Source: Gluconacetobacter entanii
GTDB taxonomy: Bacteria > Pseudomonadota > Alphaproteobacteria > Acetobacterales > Acetobacteraceae
Length of the DNA stretch: 64,000 nt
Direction of reading: 5' to 3'
NCBI RefSeq assembly: GCF_003206495.1
Contig: NZ_NKUF01000012.1
Coordinates: 1-64,000, forward strand
The notes below the pieces were generated by a model that was not told the origin of the DNA, searched no databases, and was given only the letters and a program-made list of their open reading frames with translations. The translations under genes were made by a program, and so were the position numbers. Position 1 is the stretch's first letter. Every line of letters starts with the position of its first letter. Shown here in pieces: positions 53,617 to 61,754 of this stretch.

Positions 53617-54825
53617 CTACTTTTCCTCAAGGAAAGCAAGGCCGTCCCGAACCTGCTGCGGCCAGGGAAACAGCGCCGCCGAGGCGACACGATCCCCCGG
53701 ACGATGGGCGTCGATACTGCCCGTCATCAGACCTTCAATCGCGTTACGCCAACCCGGCCCGTCAAGCGGGTCAATAAAGGTCGCGGCCTTTCCCGCCACT
53801 TCATGAAAAACCTCGATATCGCTGCAGACGCATGGGACATCCAGTTTCAGCGCTTCGGACAGGGGCAGGCCGTACCCTTCGGAAAAGGAGGGAAACAGCA
53901 GTCCGCGCGCCCCCCGCAGCAGTGCCGTGACTTCAGGATCGGACTGGCTGTTGCATTCCCGGACGATGCCCTGCAGCGACGGGCATCGTTCGATCATATC
54001 CACGATATTTTCGTTTTCCCATCCACGCCGCCCCACCAGCACCAGATGCGGTACCGGCGCATCCCCCGCATTTTCCACCATGTCGCGCCACAGGTTCAGC
54101 AGCAGGAGATGGTTCTTGCGCGGCTCGATCGTCCCCAGGCAGACAAAATAGGGATGCGAAGACACAGCCCCACCCGCCGGGACAGGCGGGGCGTCCAGCA
54201 CCCCATGCGGCACCACGCGGATGGGCAGGTTCGTGCGTTTGTGACGCGCGTAACGCAGCAGGGATTCCTCCACCACACGGGACGGCACGATGACGCCCCG
54301 TGCCAGTTCGAGGACGGTGTTCATCCGGGCCTCATGCCGCGCGGGTTCACGCGGCCGGGCATATTCCGGGAATTCGATGGGGATGAGGTCATGTACCATC
54401 GGGACAAAGCGTGCCGCATGCTGACGCAGGAAGCGCACAATGCTGCCGGGACGGTTCAGGTGGTGATGCGACAGCAGCAGATAGATCGCCTGCCGGTAGG
54501 TTCCGGCGACCTTCGGCGTCTGCCCGCGCCGCAGCATGGCCCTGCCAACCATAAGTCGGGCCGCCCGCCTGACGTCACAGCACAGATCATGCTGTCCGCG
54601 CCATACCTGCTCCGTCAGGCGTATGAACTGTTCCGCCTCGGCAAAGGGGAGCAGTACGATCTGCCCCAGCGGCGAGATCGCCACGAACGTCACCCGCCGC
54701 GCATCGTGGCGCAGCAGGTAATCGGCATATTCAAATTCAACCCGGTCTATCCCGGTTGGCACCACATGTCCGGCGCGCGCGATCAGACGTGAGATATCCA
54801 GATAGAGATACGAGGTTTCAGGCAT
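53617..54825 (-). CDS. Glycosyltransferase family 4 (GT-B fold)
   Basis: The 402-residue enzyme starts with SYLYLDISRLIARAGHVVPTGIDRVEFEYA and has the C-terminal GT4 region: YFVCLGTIEPRKNHLLLLNLW, LVLVGRRGWENENI, LRGARGLLFPSFSEGYGLPLSEALKLDVPCVCSDIEVFHEVAG (donor site with the conserved Glu-x7-Glu, FSEGYGLPLSE). Comparable transferases act in exopolysaccharide assembly, often on mannose. It lies between kpsS and manC on the same strand. Confidence 0.9.
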   Translation of the reverse strand: MPETSYLYLDISRLIARAGHVVPTGIDRVEFEYADYLLRHDARRVTFVAISPLGQIVLLPFAEAEQFIRLTEQVWRGQHDLCCDVRRAARLMVGRAMLRRGQTPKVAGTYRQAIYLLLSHHHLNRPGSIVRFLRQHAARFVPMVHDLIPIEFPEYARPREPARHEARMNTVLELARGVIVPSRVVEESLLRYARHKRTNLPIRVVPHGVLDAPPVPAGGAVSSHPYFVCLGTIEPRKNHLLLLNLWRDMVENAGDAPVPHLVLVGRRGWENENIVDMIERCPSLQGIVRECNSQSDPEVTALLRGARGLLFPSFSEGYGLPLSEALKLDVPCVCSDIEVFHEVAGKAATFIDPLDGPGWRNAIEGLMTGSIDAHRPGDRVASAALFPWPQQVRDGLAFLEEK

Positions 54826-54834
54826 GAGGAAGGG

Positions 54835-56175
54835 TCAGTTTACGCCGTCGGACAGGACGACATCACGCGACACCCGCACCACTTCCGACACGGCCGTGGC
54901 GGCGGTAATGGTGTCGGGCACCCGCGCCATGCGGTTGTTGGCCGGAAGCACCCGCGACACACGCCTGACGACCCCGTCAACCAGGCTCGACAGCCCTTCG
55001 GTGGAGAAAAACCCGCCCGCGATCAGGCAGCGATCCACCAGGACGCGATAGAAGGCATCGAATGTCGCCTTGTCCGGCGGCGTCGGGTGGGTCCAGAAAT
55101 TGTCCAGCCCGTTCTGGTCGGTAATATCGTGGATGTCATAGACGGCTTCCCCAAGAGTAATGACCGGCACGCCCGATGACAGGGCAAGCGTGCCCGTGGT
55201 GCTGTTGATCGTGATGACCCCGCGTGCGGCGCGCACGATCAGGGCGATATCTCCGGCCTCCAGGAACAGGACCCGGCCCTGAACCTTTTCCTCACGCGCG
55301 ATCTGCGCGACCAGCGCGCGCCAGTCACGCACCCCGTTGTCGAGGGGATGCTCCTTGATGACCAGAACAAGGTCTTGTGGTGCGTTGGCGGCGAAGGAAC
55401 CGATGACCTTGCGCAGCGCCGGTTCCATCCCGGCGAAGGGGGAATGCAGCCGCACCTGCGCATCGGCGTCAAGCTGCAGGGGAAACAGCATGTAAGGAAT
55501 ATGCCGGGTCTCGATCCCCTGCATGATCTGCGTGGCCTCTTCTGTCGCCACCTTGCGCCGGCGCAGACGCTTGACCCAGCCCACGCCTTCCTTGAGCGGA
55601 TGCCACGGACGGTAATCGCACCAGTGCCGGTAGTGCCAGCGGCTCAGCAGGTCGGCGGAGTTGTAGGCAACCGCCTCCAGCGCGCGACGCCGGAAGGAAG
55701 ATGGAACCTGGTAATGGGGCGGCATGGGTGAAAGCATCGCCGCTTCCTTACGGAACCACTCGGGATCGCGCGGGAGTGCTGAATGACCGTTTACTCCGCC
55801 CAGTTCAAGCGTGACCCAGTCGGGGCGGATATAACCTTCCTCGAATACATGCACGGTAATATGCATCTGCGAACATGCCGCGATGGCAATACGGTGCAAC
55901 GGGCGGCAATCCCCGAACAGGAGGACATCGGTAATGCGATATTTCTTTATCACATTGTTGAAGAACGCAGGCCATTCTTCCATATCGCCTGTAAAATCAA
56001 TACCATTGGGCAGTCCCCAGAAAAGGTAATCCCCCCCATTGAAATTGATTTTATAGACCCCGTAACCCGCGCGCCGGAACGCCTTGCCGAGTTCACGGAA
56101 AAACGGCCCCATCAGTCCTTGCAGGAAAAGAAATCTGCGCTCACCCACAACGCTTCTTTCAGAAACATTATTCAT
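54835..56175 (-). CDS. kpsS: Capsule lipid-linker glycosyltransferase KpsS
   Basis: KpsS adds the first beta-Kdo to phosphatidylglycerol in building the capsule lipid anchor. The 446-residue protein has LFLQGLMGPFFRELGKAFRRAGY, YRITDVLLFGDCRPLH, VFEEGYIRPDWVTLELGGVNGHS (the family EEGYxRPxxxTxExxGVN motif) and LVIKEHPLDNG, RAARGVITINSTTGTLAL. It overlaps the kpsC stop by 8 bases, as kpsC and kpsS usually pair. A TTG at 56196 is a weaker start. Confidence 0.92.
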   Translation of the reverse strand: MNNVSERSVVGERRFLFLQGLMGPFFRELGKAFRRAGYGVYKINFNGGDYLFWGLPNGIDFTGDMEEWPAFFNNVIKKYRITDVLLFGDCRPLHRIAIAACSQMHITVHVFEEGYIRPDWVTLELGGVNGHSALPRDPEWFRKEAAMLSPMPPHYQVPSSFRRRALEAVAYNSADLLSRWHYRHWCDYRPWHPLKEGVGWVKRLRRRKVATEEATQIMQGIETRHIPYMLFPLQLDADAQVRLHSPFAGMEPALRKVIGSFAANAPQDLVLVIKEHPLDNGVRDWRALVAQIAREEKVQGRVLFLEAGDIALIVRAARGVITINSTTGTLALSSGVPVITLGEAVYDIHDITDQNGLDNFWTHPTPPDKATFDAFYRVLVDRCLIAGGFFSTEGLSSLVDGVVRRVSRVLPANNRMARVPDTITAATAVSEVVRVSRDVVLSDGVN

Positions 56176-57868
56176 TATTGGTTCTTTTTCCGCCAAGGTA
56201 AGGTAGCTTTCCCTGTAACCGACGCAGTCGGGTTAACATGCTCACCCGCCAGATATCCGTGTTTCGAAACCGCCCTAGCAACGTTTCCACTTCACAGGGT
56301 AGTTGCGTTACGGGATCAATATACAGGGGATAGAGCAATAGGGTACCCGCCACAAGAGCCTCTATAGACAGGGAACGGTTACGCCGTACGCACGGCACCG
56401 CGCCCAGATCGGTCGTCAATCCCCAGCCGGCATAGAACGGTACCCCGTAGGTCACCACCCTGCAGCCCCGCAGCAGTCCCTCGAACCCCGCCAGTGAAGT
56501 CAGGGTATGAATTTCAGCCACCTGCGTCATCAGGGTGGTGATGGAACCGCCTCGGCTTATGTAATCAGCATATCTCATGACTTCCGCTTCACGCAAATGT
56601 CCGGCCCGGTGCCCGGCCTCAACATCAGGGTGCGGTCGATAGATGACAAAAGCGTCGGGATTATGATCCCTTACGGCACGCAGAAGTTGCAGGTTGTCCT
56701 GAATGGCCCCGCCGCCGGTGCGTACCGACAGGTCGTCGCTGACCTGTCCGGGCACAAGGATCACACGCCGTCCGTCCGCCTTCCATGCCGGGGCGGGAAT
56801 GGCAGCCTCGACACGTCCATATTTTGACACGCCCCCATCGACCATATAACGGATCAGCCGCCCGGCACGCGCCTGCAATGCCTCGTCAAACTCCGCCGTT
56901 GCAAGGATATGCTCCAGATCGCTGGGGCGGGAGGGATCGTAATAGATGCCCCGCCGATCCACGAAAATGGAGCACGGAGGACACAAGTCGCTGCCCAGTC
57001 CCACCGAACGGACAAACCCGTCCTCCACCCGCCATACCGCCACATTCGCGGCACTGGCCTTGGAAAGCATCCCTTCGGGCAGGCGCGTGGCCCATCCGGC
57101 GATCGCCCCGCCACCATGCCTGCGCGTCGCCAGTCGCAACGCCGCGTCCGCATGACGGCGAAAGGCCGGCCGACCCGGCGCCTGGGCCAGGAATTCGCCA
57201 ATCCGCCTGCGCTTCCACAACGCCATGCCAACGCAGACGGCGACCTCCCGGTTCGACAGGATCCGGCGACGCCACAGTGACAGGATATCGACGATCCGGC
57301 CCAGCGGCACAATCTGCCCGTCGAACGGATCGACATAACGCGTCCGCAGGGTCAGGTCGCGCACCACCCACGCCGCTGTCAGTGTCACTGGCGGCGTATC
57401 CCCCGAGGCATAACGCCGGGCGCTTATGCCGCGCAGCGCGGCGAGACGGACAAGATCCCCGGTCCCGAGGCTGTGTACTTCCCGGGCCCCGGCAAGGAGG
57501 GCATGGGGTTCCACCGCACCATGGACGATCGCAACCCCACGGTGGCGGGCGATGCGCGCCGCGGCGCCATGGGGTTCACGCACCACCAGCACGACATCGC
57601 TGCACCGGACCTGACGCAGCACATGATCCAGAAGGACGGCAACACCCACCTGTCCCCTCCTGCGCTGTTCGGCTATTGTCGCCGTGACGATGACAGGCCG
57701 TGTCAGGGCAGGAGGAGAGGCCCAGAATTCGCCCCCCACACGGGCATCGAGCAGACATGCCACCGCATCGGGGTCCGCCATCCCGCTTCCACGCGACGCC
57801 AGGCGCGGCATATCGCGACGCAGGGGAGGGGCACGGACGAAGAAAGCGTCATCCAGTACCACCTTCAT
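56168..57868 (-). CDS. kpsC: Capsule beta-Kdo transferase KpsC
   Basis: KpsC elongates the Kdo linker on phosphatidylglycerol. The 566-residue protein from 57868 has VWRVEDGFVRSVGLGSDLCPPCSIFVDRRGIYYDPSRPSDLE and VILVPGQVSDDLSVRTGG, DAFVIYRPHPDVEAGHR, VAEIHTLTSLAGFEGLLRGCRVVTYGVPFYAGWGLT, which are hallmark KpsC motifs. E. coli KpsC (about 675 residues) has two transferase modules; here the N-terminal one appears shortened or diverged and only the C-terminal module is fully recognisable. The frame extends to 58015, but the N-terminal 49 residues look spurious. Confidence 0.9.
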   Translation of the reverse strand: MKVVLDDAFFVRAPPLRRDMPRLASRGSGMADPDAVACLLDARVGGEFWASPPALTRPVIVTATIAEQRRRGQVGVAVLLDHVLRQVRCSDVVLVVREPHGAAARIARHRGVAIVHGAVEPHALLAGAREVHSLGTGDLVRLAALRGISARRYASGDTPPVTLTAAWVVRDLTLRTRYVDPFDGQIVPLGRIVDILSLWRRRILSNREVAVCVGMALWKRRRIGEFLAQAPGRPAFRRHADAALRLATRRHGGGAIAGWATRLPEGMLSKASAANVAVWRVEDGFVRSVGLGSDLCPPCSIFVDRRGIYYDPSRPSDLEHILATAEFDEALQARAGRLIRYMVDGGVSKYGRVEAAIPAPAWKADGRRVILVPGQVSDDLSVRTGGGAIQDNLQLLRAVRDHNPDAFVIYRPHPDVEAGHRAGHLREAEVMRYADYISRGGSITTLMTQVAEIHTLTSLAGFEGLLRGCRVVTYGVPFYAGWGLTTDLGAVPCVRRNRSLSIEALVAGTLLLYPLYIDPVTQLPCEVETLLGRFRNTDIWRVSMLTRLRRLQGKLPYLGGKRTNNE

Positions 57869-58061
57869 GAAAACATCCCAATGCCGTGCCACTTCCCCTG
57901 TCCTGCTACGATAATGCTCATGATCACGCCTGCGTTTCCATGCCGGTTCATGGCTGGCGCGATTACTGCAGCCATGCACTTGCCCTTCCACACGGCATCG
58001 GCAAGAAAAGACCACACCCTTCCCGCTTCATGCCGTCCGGATAGAATGTAGTCCTTATTTG
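57869..58061. promoter_or_regulatory. Divergent promoter region kpsC / LTA-synthase-like gene
   Basis: 193 bases between two genes transcribed away from each other. It must drive kpsC-kpsS-GT4-manC on one side and the transferase-kpsT pair on the other. No box could be assigned. Confidence 0.5.
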
Positions 58062-59546
58062 ATGCAATTATGGCCTCCCTTTATCTCTCTGATCGTAACA
58101 GCAATTTCCGTCTGCCTGATGGGAAATATGGTACGGCCGAGCATATCAGGCTTTCCATCCCTGCGACGATGCGTCCTTGATGGACTGCTCAGTGGCGTGC
58201 AGTTTGGCGGGTGGCTCGCGCTGTCGGGCGCGCCGGTCCTGGCGGCATGCCTGACGATGGCGCTCAGCGCCTGCCTGATCATCGGATCGAATATCAAACT
58301 GTCGATCCTTGGTGAACCCATGCTGTTCTGCGACGTGGTCGCGGCGCGCAGTTTCCTGCAAAATCCCAAATTCTACCTGTTTTCCATTCCCGTGCCGGGA
58401 CGCATCGCCCTGGTGGGGGGCATGATCGCGCTGCCACTGCTGCTGGCGGTCTGTTTCAGCCTCAATCCGCTTCCCCATCTGGCAGGGTTCGCATGCCTGA
58501 TCGCCTGCGTCATCGCCCTACGGGCCATTCCGGCCGCGCGCTGGGCGCCCGTACCGGATATGCCCCGCGATATCGACCGACTTGGCCTGCCGGGGTCGCT
58601 GTTCCTTTACTGGCGACGCTGGCGCGACGAACTTGCCTCCCTGCCCGAGACTGTTACCGTCCCGCCCGTCATGGGGCATCCGGCGCGTGACATTGTCATC
58701 GTGGTGCAGTGTGAGTCCTTTGCGGTGCCTGCCGACCTGTTTGCGGGCAGGTCTGCCCCCATACCACTTCCGGACCTGCCGGGCCTGAAGCGGGCACAGG
58801 CCATGGCCAGCGACTGGGGAACGCTCAATGTCAGCGGGTTTGGCGCCTATACCATGCGCACCGAATATGGTGTCCTGTTCGGGCAGGAGGAAGATGCGCT
58901 GGGCTTCCGCGCCTATGACCCCTTTCTGAGCGCGAACCGGGATGTGGCCCTGTCCCTGCCGGCCATCATGGGACAGGCGGGGTATGAATGTGTTTTCGCC
59001 CATCCCCATGACCTGCAGTTCTATGGGCGTTCCCGCCTGATGCCGGCATGCGGGTTCACCCGCATCATCGGCGAAGATGCCTTTACCCACACACCCCGAC
59101 CCGACATGCCCTATATCGAGGATACCGCGCTGGCACGGCAGATCGGGCAACTGGTCAGCAAAAGCACGAAGCCGACCTTCATCTATGCGGTCACGATGGA
59201 AAATCACGGTCCATGGCCCGCCCCGTCGCCCGACGGTCCGAAAACGGCGCTTGCCCATTATCTGCGTCACCTGCGCAACAGCGACCGGATGCTGGGCGAC
59301 CTGATGGATACCCTGGCGGCCAGCGGCAGGTCAGGGCTGCTGGTCTTCTTCGGGGACCATCGTCCCTCCATTCCCGGCATGGTGACACCGAACGACGCCC
59401 GCGGGACCCCCTATGTCGTTATTCCGTTTGACGCGCAGGGGAGGGACCGTCAGCCCCGGAGTCAGGCCGAAGCGCTGACGCCCGCGCAATTGCATCATCT
59501 GATCCTGCGTGATAGCGTAAGTCAGGCCGGTACGTGCATACCCTGA
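58062..59546 (+). CDS. LTA-synthase/MdoB-like phosphoglycerol transferase
   Basis: The 494-residue protein has four to five N-terminal helices (about residues 1-160) and an extracytoplasmic alkaline-phosphatase-fold domain. That domain shows VIVVQCESFAVP (metal-binding Glu), GAYTMRTEYGVLFG where the catalytic Thr is expected (TMRTEY), VTMENHGPWPAPSPDG and LVFFGDHRPS (Asp-His metal ligands). These are typical of lipoteichoic acid synthase and OpgB/MdoB. It could attach phosphoglycerol or phosphoethanolamine to the capsule or glucan. ATG 58062 was chosen over a TTG at 58059. Confidence 0.85.
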   Translation: MQLWPPFISLIVTAISVCLMGNMVRPSISGFPSLRRCVLDGLLSGVQFGGWLALSGAPVLAACLTMALSACLIIGSNIKLSILGEPMLFCDVVAARSFLQNPKFYLFSIPVPGRIALVGGMIALPLLLAVCFSLNPLPHLAGFACLIACVIALRAIPAARWAPVPDMPRDIDRLGLPGSLFLYWRRWRDELASLPETVTVPPVMGHPARDIVIVVQCESFAVPADLFAGRSAPIPLPDLPGLKRAQAMASDWGTLNVSGFGAYTMRTEYGVLFGQEEDALGFRAYDPFLSANRDVALSLPAIMGQAGYECVFAHPHDLQFYGRSRLMPACGFTRIIGEDAFTHTPRPDMPYIEDTALARQIGQLVSKSTKPTFIYAVTMENHGPWPAPSPDGPKTALAHYLRHLRNSDRMLGDLMDTLAASGRSGLLVFFGDHRPSIPGMVTPNDARGTPYVVIPFDAQGRDRQPRSQAEALTPAQLHHLILRDSVSQAGTCIP

Positions 59547-59631
59547 TCCTGCGATAACGGTATGACCTCCGTTACGGACACACGATACTCCATAATCAGA
59601 ACGCTTTCCAACAGGCCGCAAATACAAGACC

Positions 59632-60285
59632 ATGATCCAGTTCGAAAACGTCACAAAGGTGTATCACGCGCGCGGCGTCAACAAATGCGTGCTGGATCAC
59701 CAGTCCTTCGTGATCGAACGGGGTGAGTCCATAGGAATCGTCGGGGTCAACGGCGCGGGTAAATCGACCCTGACGCGCATGATCGCCGGGATCGAATATC
59801 CCACCAGCGGGCGTATCACGCGCACGATGTCGATTTCATGGCCACTGGGATTTGGCGGCGCCTTCCAGGGCAGCCTGACCGGCGCGGACAATGCGCGCTT
59901 CATCGCCCGCATCTATCGCCGTCCAATCAATGACATCCTTGATTACGTCAACAGCTTTGCCCGACTGGGACATTATTTCGATGCGCCGGTGAAGACCTAT
60001 TCTTCCGGTATGCAGGCGCGCCTTGCCTTTGCCGTATCACTTGCCATCCGTTTCGACTGTTACCTTGTGGACGAAGTCACCGCAGTGGGTGACACTTCCT
60101 TCCGCCTGCAATGTCGCGAAGCGTTGCTGGAACGGCGCGAACACGGGACGCTCATCATGGTGTCGCACGATCCCAATACGTTGCGCGAATATTGCGACAA
60201 GGGCGCCGTCCTGCAGAATGGCCAGTTGACCTTCTACGACACGATCGATGCCGCGATCGATGATGCGGCCGAACTCTATCGCTGA
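59632..60285 (+). CDS. kpsT: Capsule polysaccharide export ABC ATPase (KpsT-like)
   Basis: The 217-residue ATPase energises export through KpsM. Walker A is GVNGAGKSTL near residues 38-47, the ABC signature YSSGMQARLAFAVSLA (KpsT/CtrD variant), Walker B CYLVDEVTAVGD, and the switch His in IMVSHDP. SISWPLGFGGAFQGSLTGADN is the segment specific for capsule and O-antigen exporters. It lies at the far end of the cluster from kpsM; normally the two genes are adjacent. Confidence 0.93.
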   Translation: MIQFENVTKVYHARGVNKCVLDHQSFVIERGESIGIVGVNGAGKSTLTRMIAGIEYPTSGRITRTMSISWPLGFGGAFQGSLTGADNARFIARIYRRPINDILDYVNSFARLGHYFDAPVKTYSSGMQARLAFAVSLAIRFDCYLVDEVTAVGDTSFRLQCREALLERREHGTLIMVSHDPNTLREYCDKGAVLQNGQLTFYDTIDAAIDDAAELYR

Positions 60286-60317
60286 GTAATCCCCTGCCAA
60301 AACTTCCTGAAAAAACA

Positions 60318-60372
60318 TGGGAAAGCTTTTGGTGAAGCTTTTTGAAAAAAGCTTCAGGGAACGTCGTCTTTA
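60318..60372. repeat. Palindromic intergenic repeat, diverged copy j (inverted)
   Basis: Reverse orientation: GAAAGCTTTTGGTGAAGCTTTTTGAAAAAAGCTTC is intact, but the second hairpin has decayed (CGTCGTCTTTATGAAAAATGG). It lies between kpsT and a tRNA gene on the other strand. Confidence 0.7.
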
Positions 60373-60537
60373 TGAAAAATGGTTATCTTCTTTTTTCGAA
60401 GAAAAAGAAGCAAAAAGACTTTCTTCAGCACGAAATTTGCTACCGGAAGGGGAATGGTTATTCCCCCGACGAACTACCATAGGCAGGTATTACCATGGTA
60501 CGGACTATATAGATGCTGATTTTTAGAAGAAGCAATA

Positions 60538-60613
60538 TGGTGGAGCCAATGAGAATCGAACTCACGACCTCCTGAATGCCATTCAGGCGCTCTCCCAACT
60601 GAGCTATGGCCCC
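60538..60613 (-). tRNA. tRNA-Ala (anticodon GGC)
   Basis: Reading the minus strand, GGGGCCA opens the acceptor, a D-arm TAGCTCAGTTGGGAGAGC follows, then the anticodon stem CCTGA/TCAGG with loop ATGGCAT (anticodon GGC at 60580-60578, reading GCC). The T-arm GTGAG-TTCGATT-CTCAT and closing TGGCTCC are followed by A and an encoded CCA end. All four stems pair. It sits between kpsT and maf. Confidence 0.97.
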
Positions 60614-60697
60614 ACAATATAGAACGGATCGCATGGGCACGACCCGCTTGCCTGCCGGGGTATAGCGAGTGCCCAACAGCTTTGCAAGCCCCTAAAT

Positions 60698-61339
60698 TCA
60701 GGTTCGTACCGTCCCCTGTTCACGCAGGAATTCCAGAAGGGGCAGGACCGGCAGGCCAAGGATGGCGTCATGGTCCCCCTCGATACTGGCAAACAGGTGC
60801 AGCCCCGGCCCCTCCAGTCGATAGGCCCCGACGCAGGACAGGACGGCATCGCCTTCCAGCCGGAGGTAGCTGTCAAGGAACTCCTCGCTGAAATTACGCA
60901 TCCACAGGCACGGACGCGCAATGTGGCGCCAGACCTCCACGCTGTCGCGCATCACGACTACCGCCGTATGCAGGACATGCACCTGCCCGCGTAGCCGCAT
61001 CAACTGCGCCCGTGCACGTTCCAGGTCCTCCGGCTTGTCAAACCATTCACCGTTGCACGACAGCATCTGGTCCGCGCCGATCACGATCGCATCCGGCGCT
61101 ACGATTCGTGCGGCCTTGGCCCGCGCCAGCGTCAGGGCAGTCGCATCGACATCGAGTCCGGCTTCGCGGCACTCCCGCTTTACGGTTGCCTCATCCACAC
61201 TGGCGGGCTGGCATGAAATGGCCAATCCCGCCGATTCCAGCAGCCCGCGCCGGGCCGCGGACTGGCTTGCGAGTACTATCCGTGGCGACTCGGCCTGTAA
61301 TGAATGGGCCTTTAGTACTAAATTCGAGTCGTCTGTCAT
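60698..61339 (-). CDS. maf: Maf family nucleoside triphosphate pyrophosphatase
   Basis: Maf-type house-cleaning enzymes hydrolyse non-canonical or specific nucleoside triphosphates to monophosphates. The 213-residue protein has IVLASQSAARRGLLESAGL, with the SxSxxRR phosphate-binding motif, DEATVKREC, LARAKAARI, VIGADQMLSCNGEWFDKPED (catalytic Asp), and YLRLEGDAVLSCVGAYRLEGPGLHLF. GGAG precedes the ATG at 61339. It is divergent from hemE across the candidate origin, an arrangement seen in other alphaproteobacteria. Confidence 0.92.
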   Translation of the reverse strand: MTDDSNLVLKAHSLQAESPRIVLASQSAARRGLLESAGLAISCQPASVDEATVKRECREAGLDVDATALTLARAKAARIVAPDAIVIGADQMLSCNGEWFDKPEDLERARAQLMRLRGQVHVLHTAVVVMRDSVEVWRHIARPCLWMRNFSEEFLDSYLRLEGDAVLSCVGAYRLEGPGLHLFASIEGDHDAILGLPVLPLLEFLREQGTVRT

Positions 61340-61754
61340 CTGCCGCTCCGTACTCTCAAAGTGAAACATGAAATTCAGGCCTGGTAGTACTCCGGGAGTA
61401 CTGTGGTACATGGGGATGGTACTTCGGATGATTCCGCATCGTACCGAGTACCGTGGATAAGGCGAACACCCCCGCAAAACCTGAGTTGTACACAGCCCCC
61501 TGTAGGGAAAATCTGGATAACTTTCCCTGATGGCTGAAAACTGCGTAATGGCGGGTTGTACACACTGTGGGAAAAACGGGGTACATTTTCGGAAACATGG
61601 GTACCCCATCACTCACATGCCCTATTAACCCCTTCAAGAATTTCTTTCTCTTTTCTTTTATTGTTTAGGAGTGAGACGCACACGCCGGGGGAAATGTCGC
61701 AGGTGCGTATCCGTGCTGTTCGGGTGAGGAAAAGTACGAGATAGTCCCCCCGCA
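61340..61754. other. Candidate chromosomal replication origin (oriC) between maf and hemE
   Basis: This 415-base non-coding gap carries DnaA-box-like 9-mers: CGTGGATAA (61452-61460) and TCTGGATAA (61512-61520), each one mismatch from the complement of TTATCCACA, and two identical TTGTACACA (61486-61494, 61556-61564), two mismatches away. An AT-rich stretch (about 61620-61670, CTTTCTCTTTTCTTTTATTG) could unwind. GTAC occurs eleven times from 61350 to 61737. In alphaproteobacteria such as Caulobacter, the origin lies beside hemE, and maf and hemJ/rho are common neighbours. Origin function is inferred, not shown. Confidence 0.6.
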
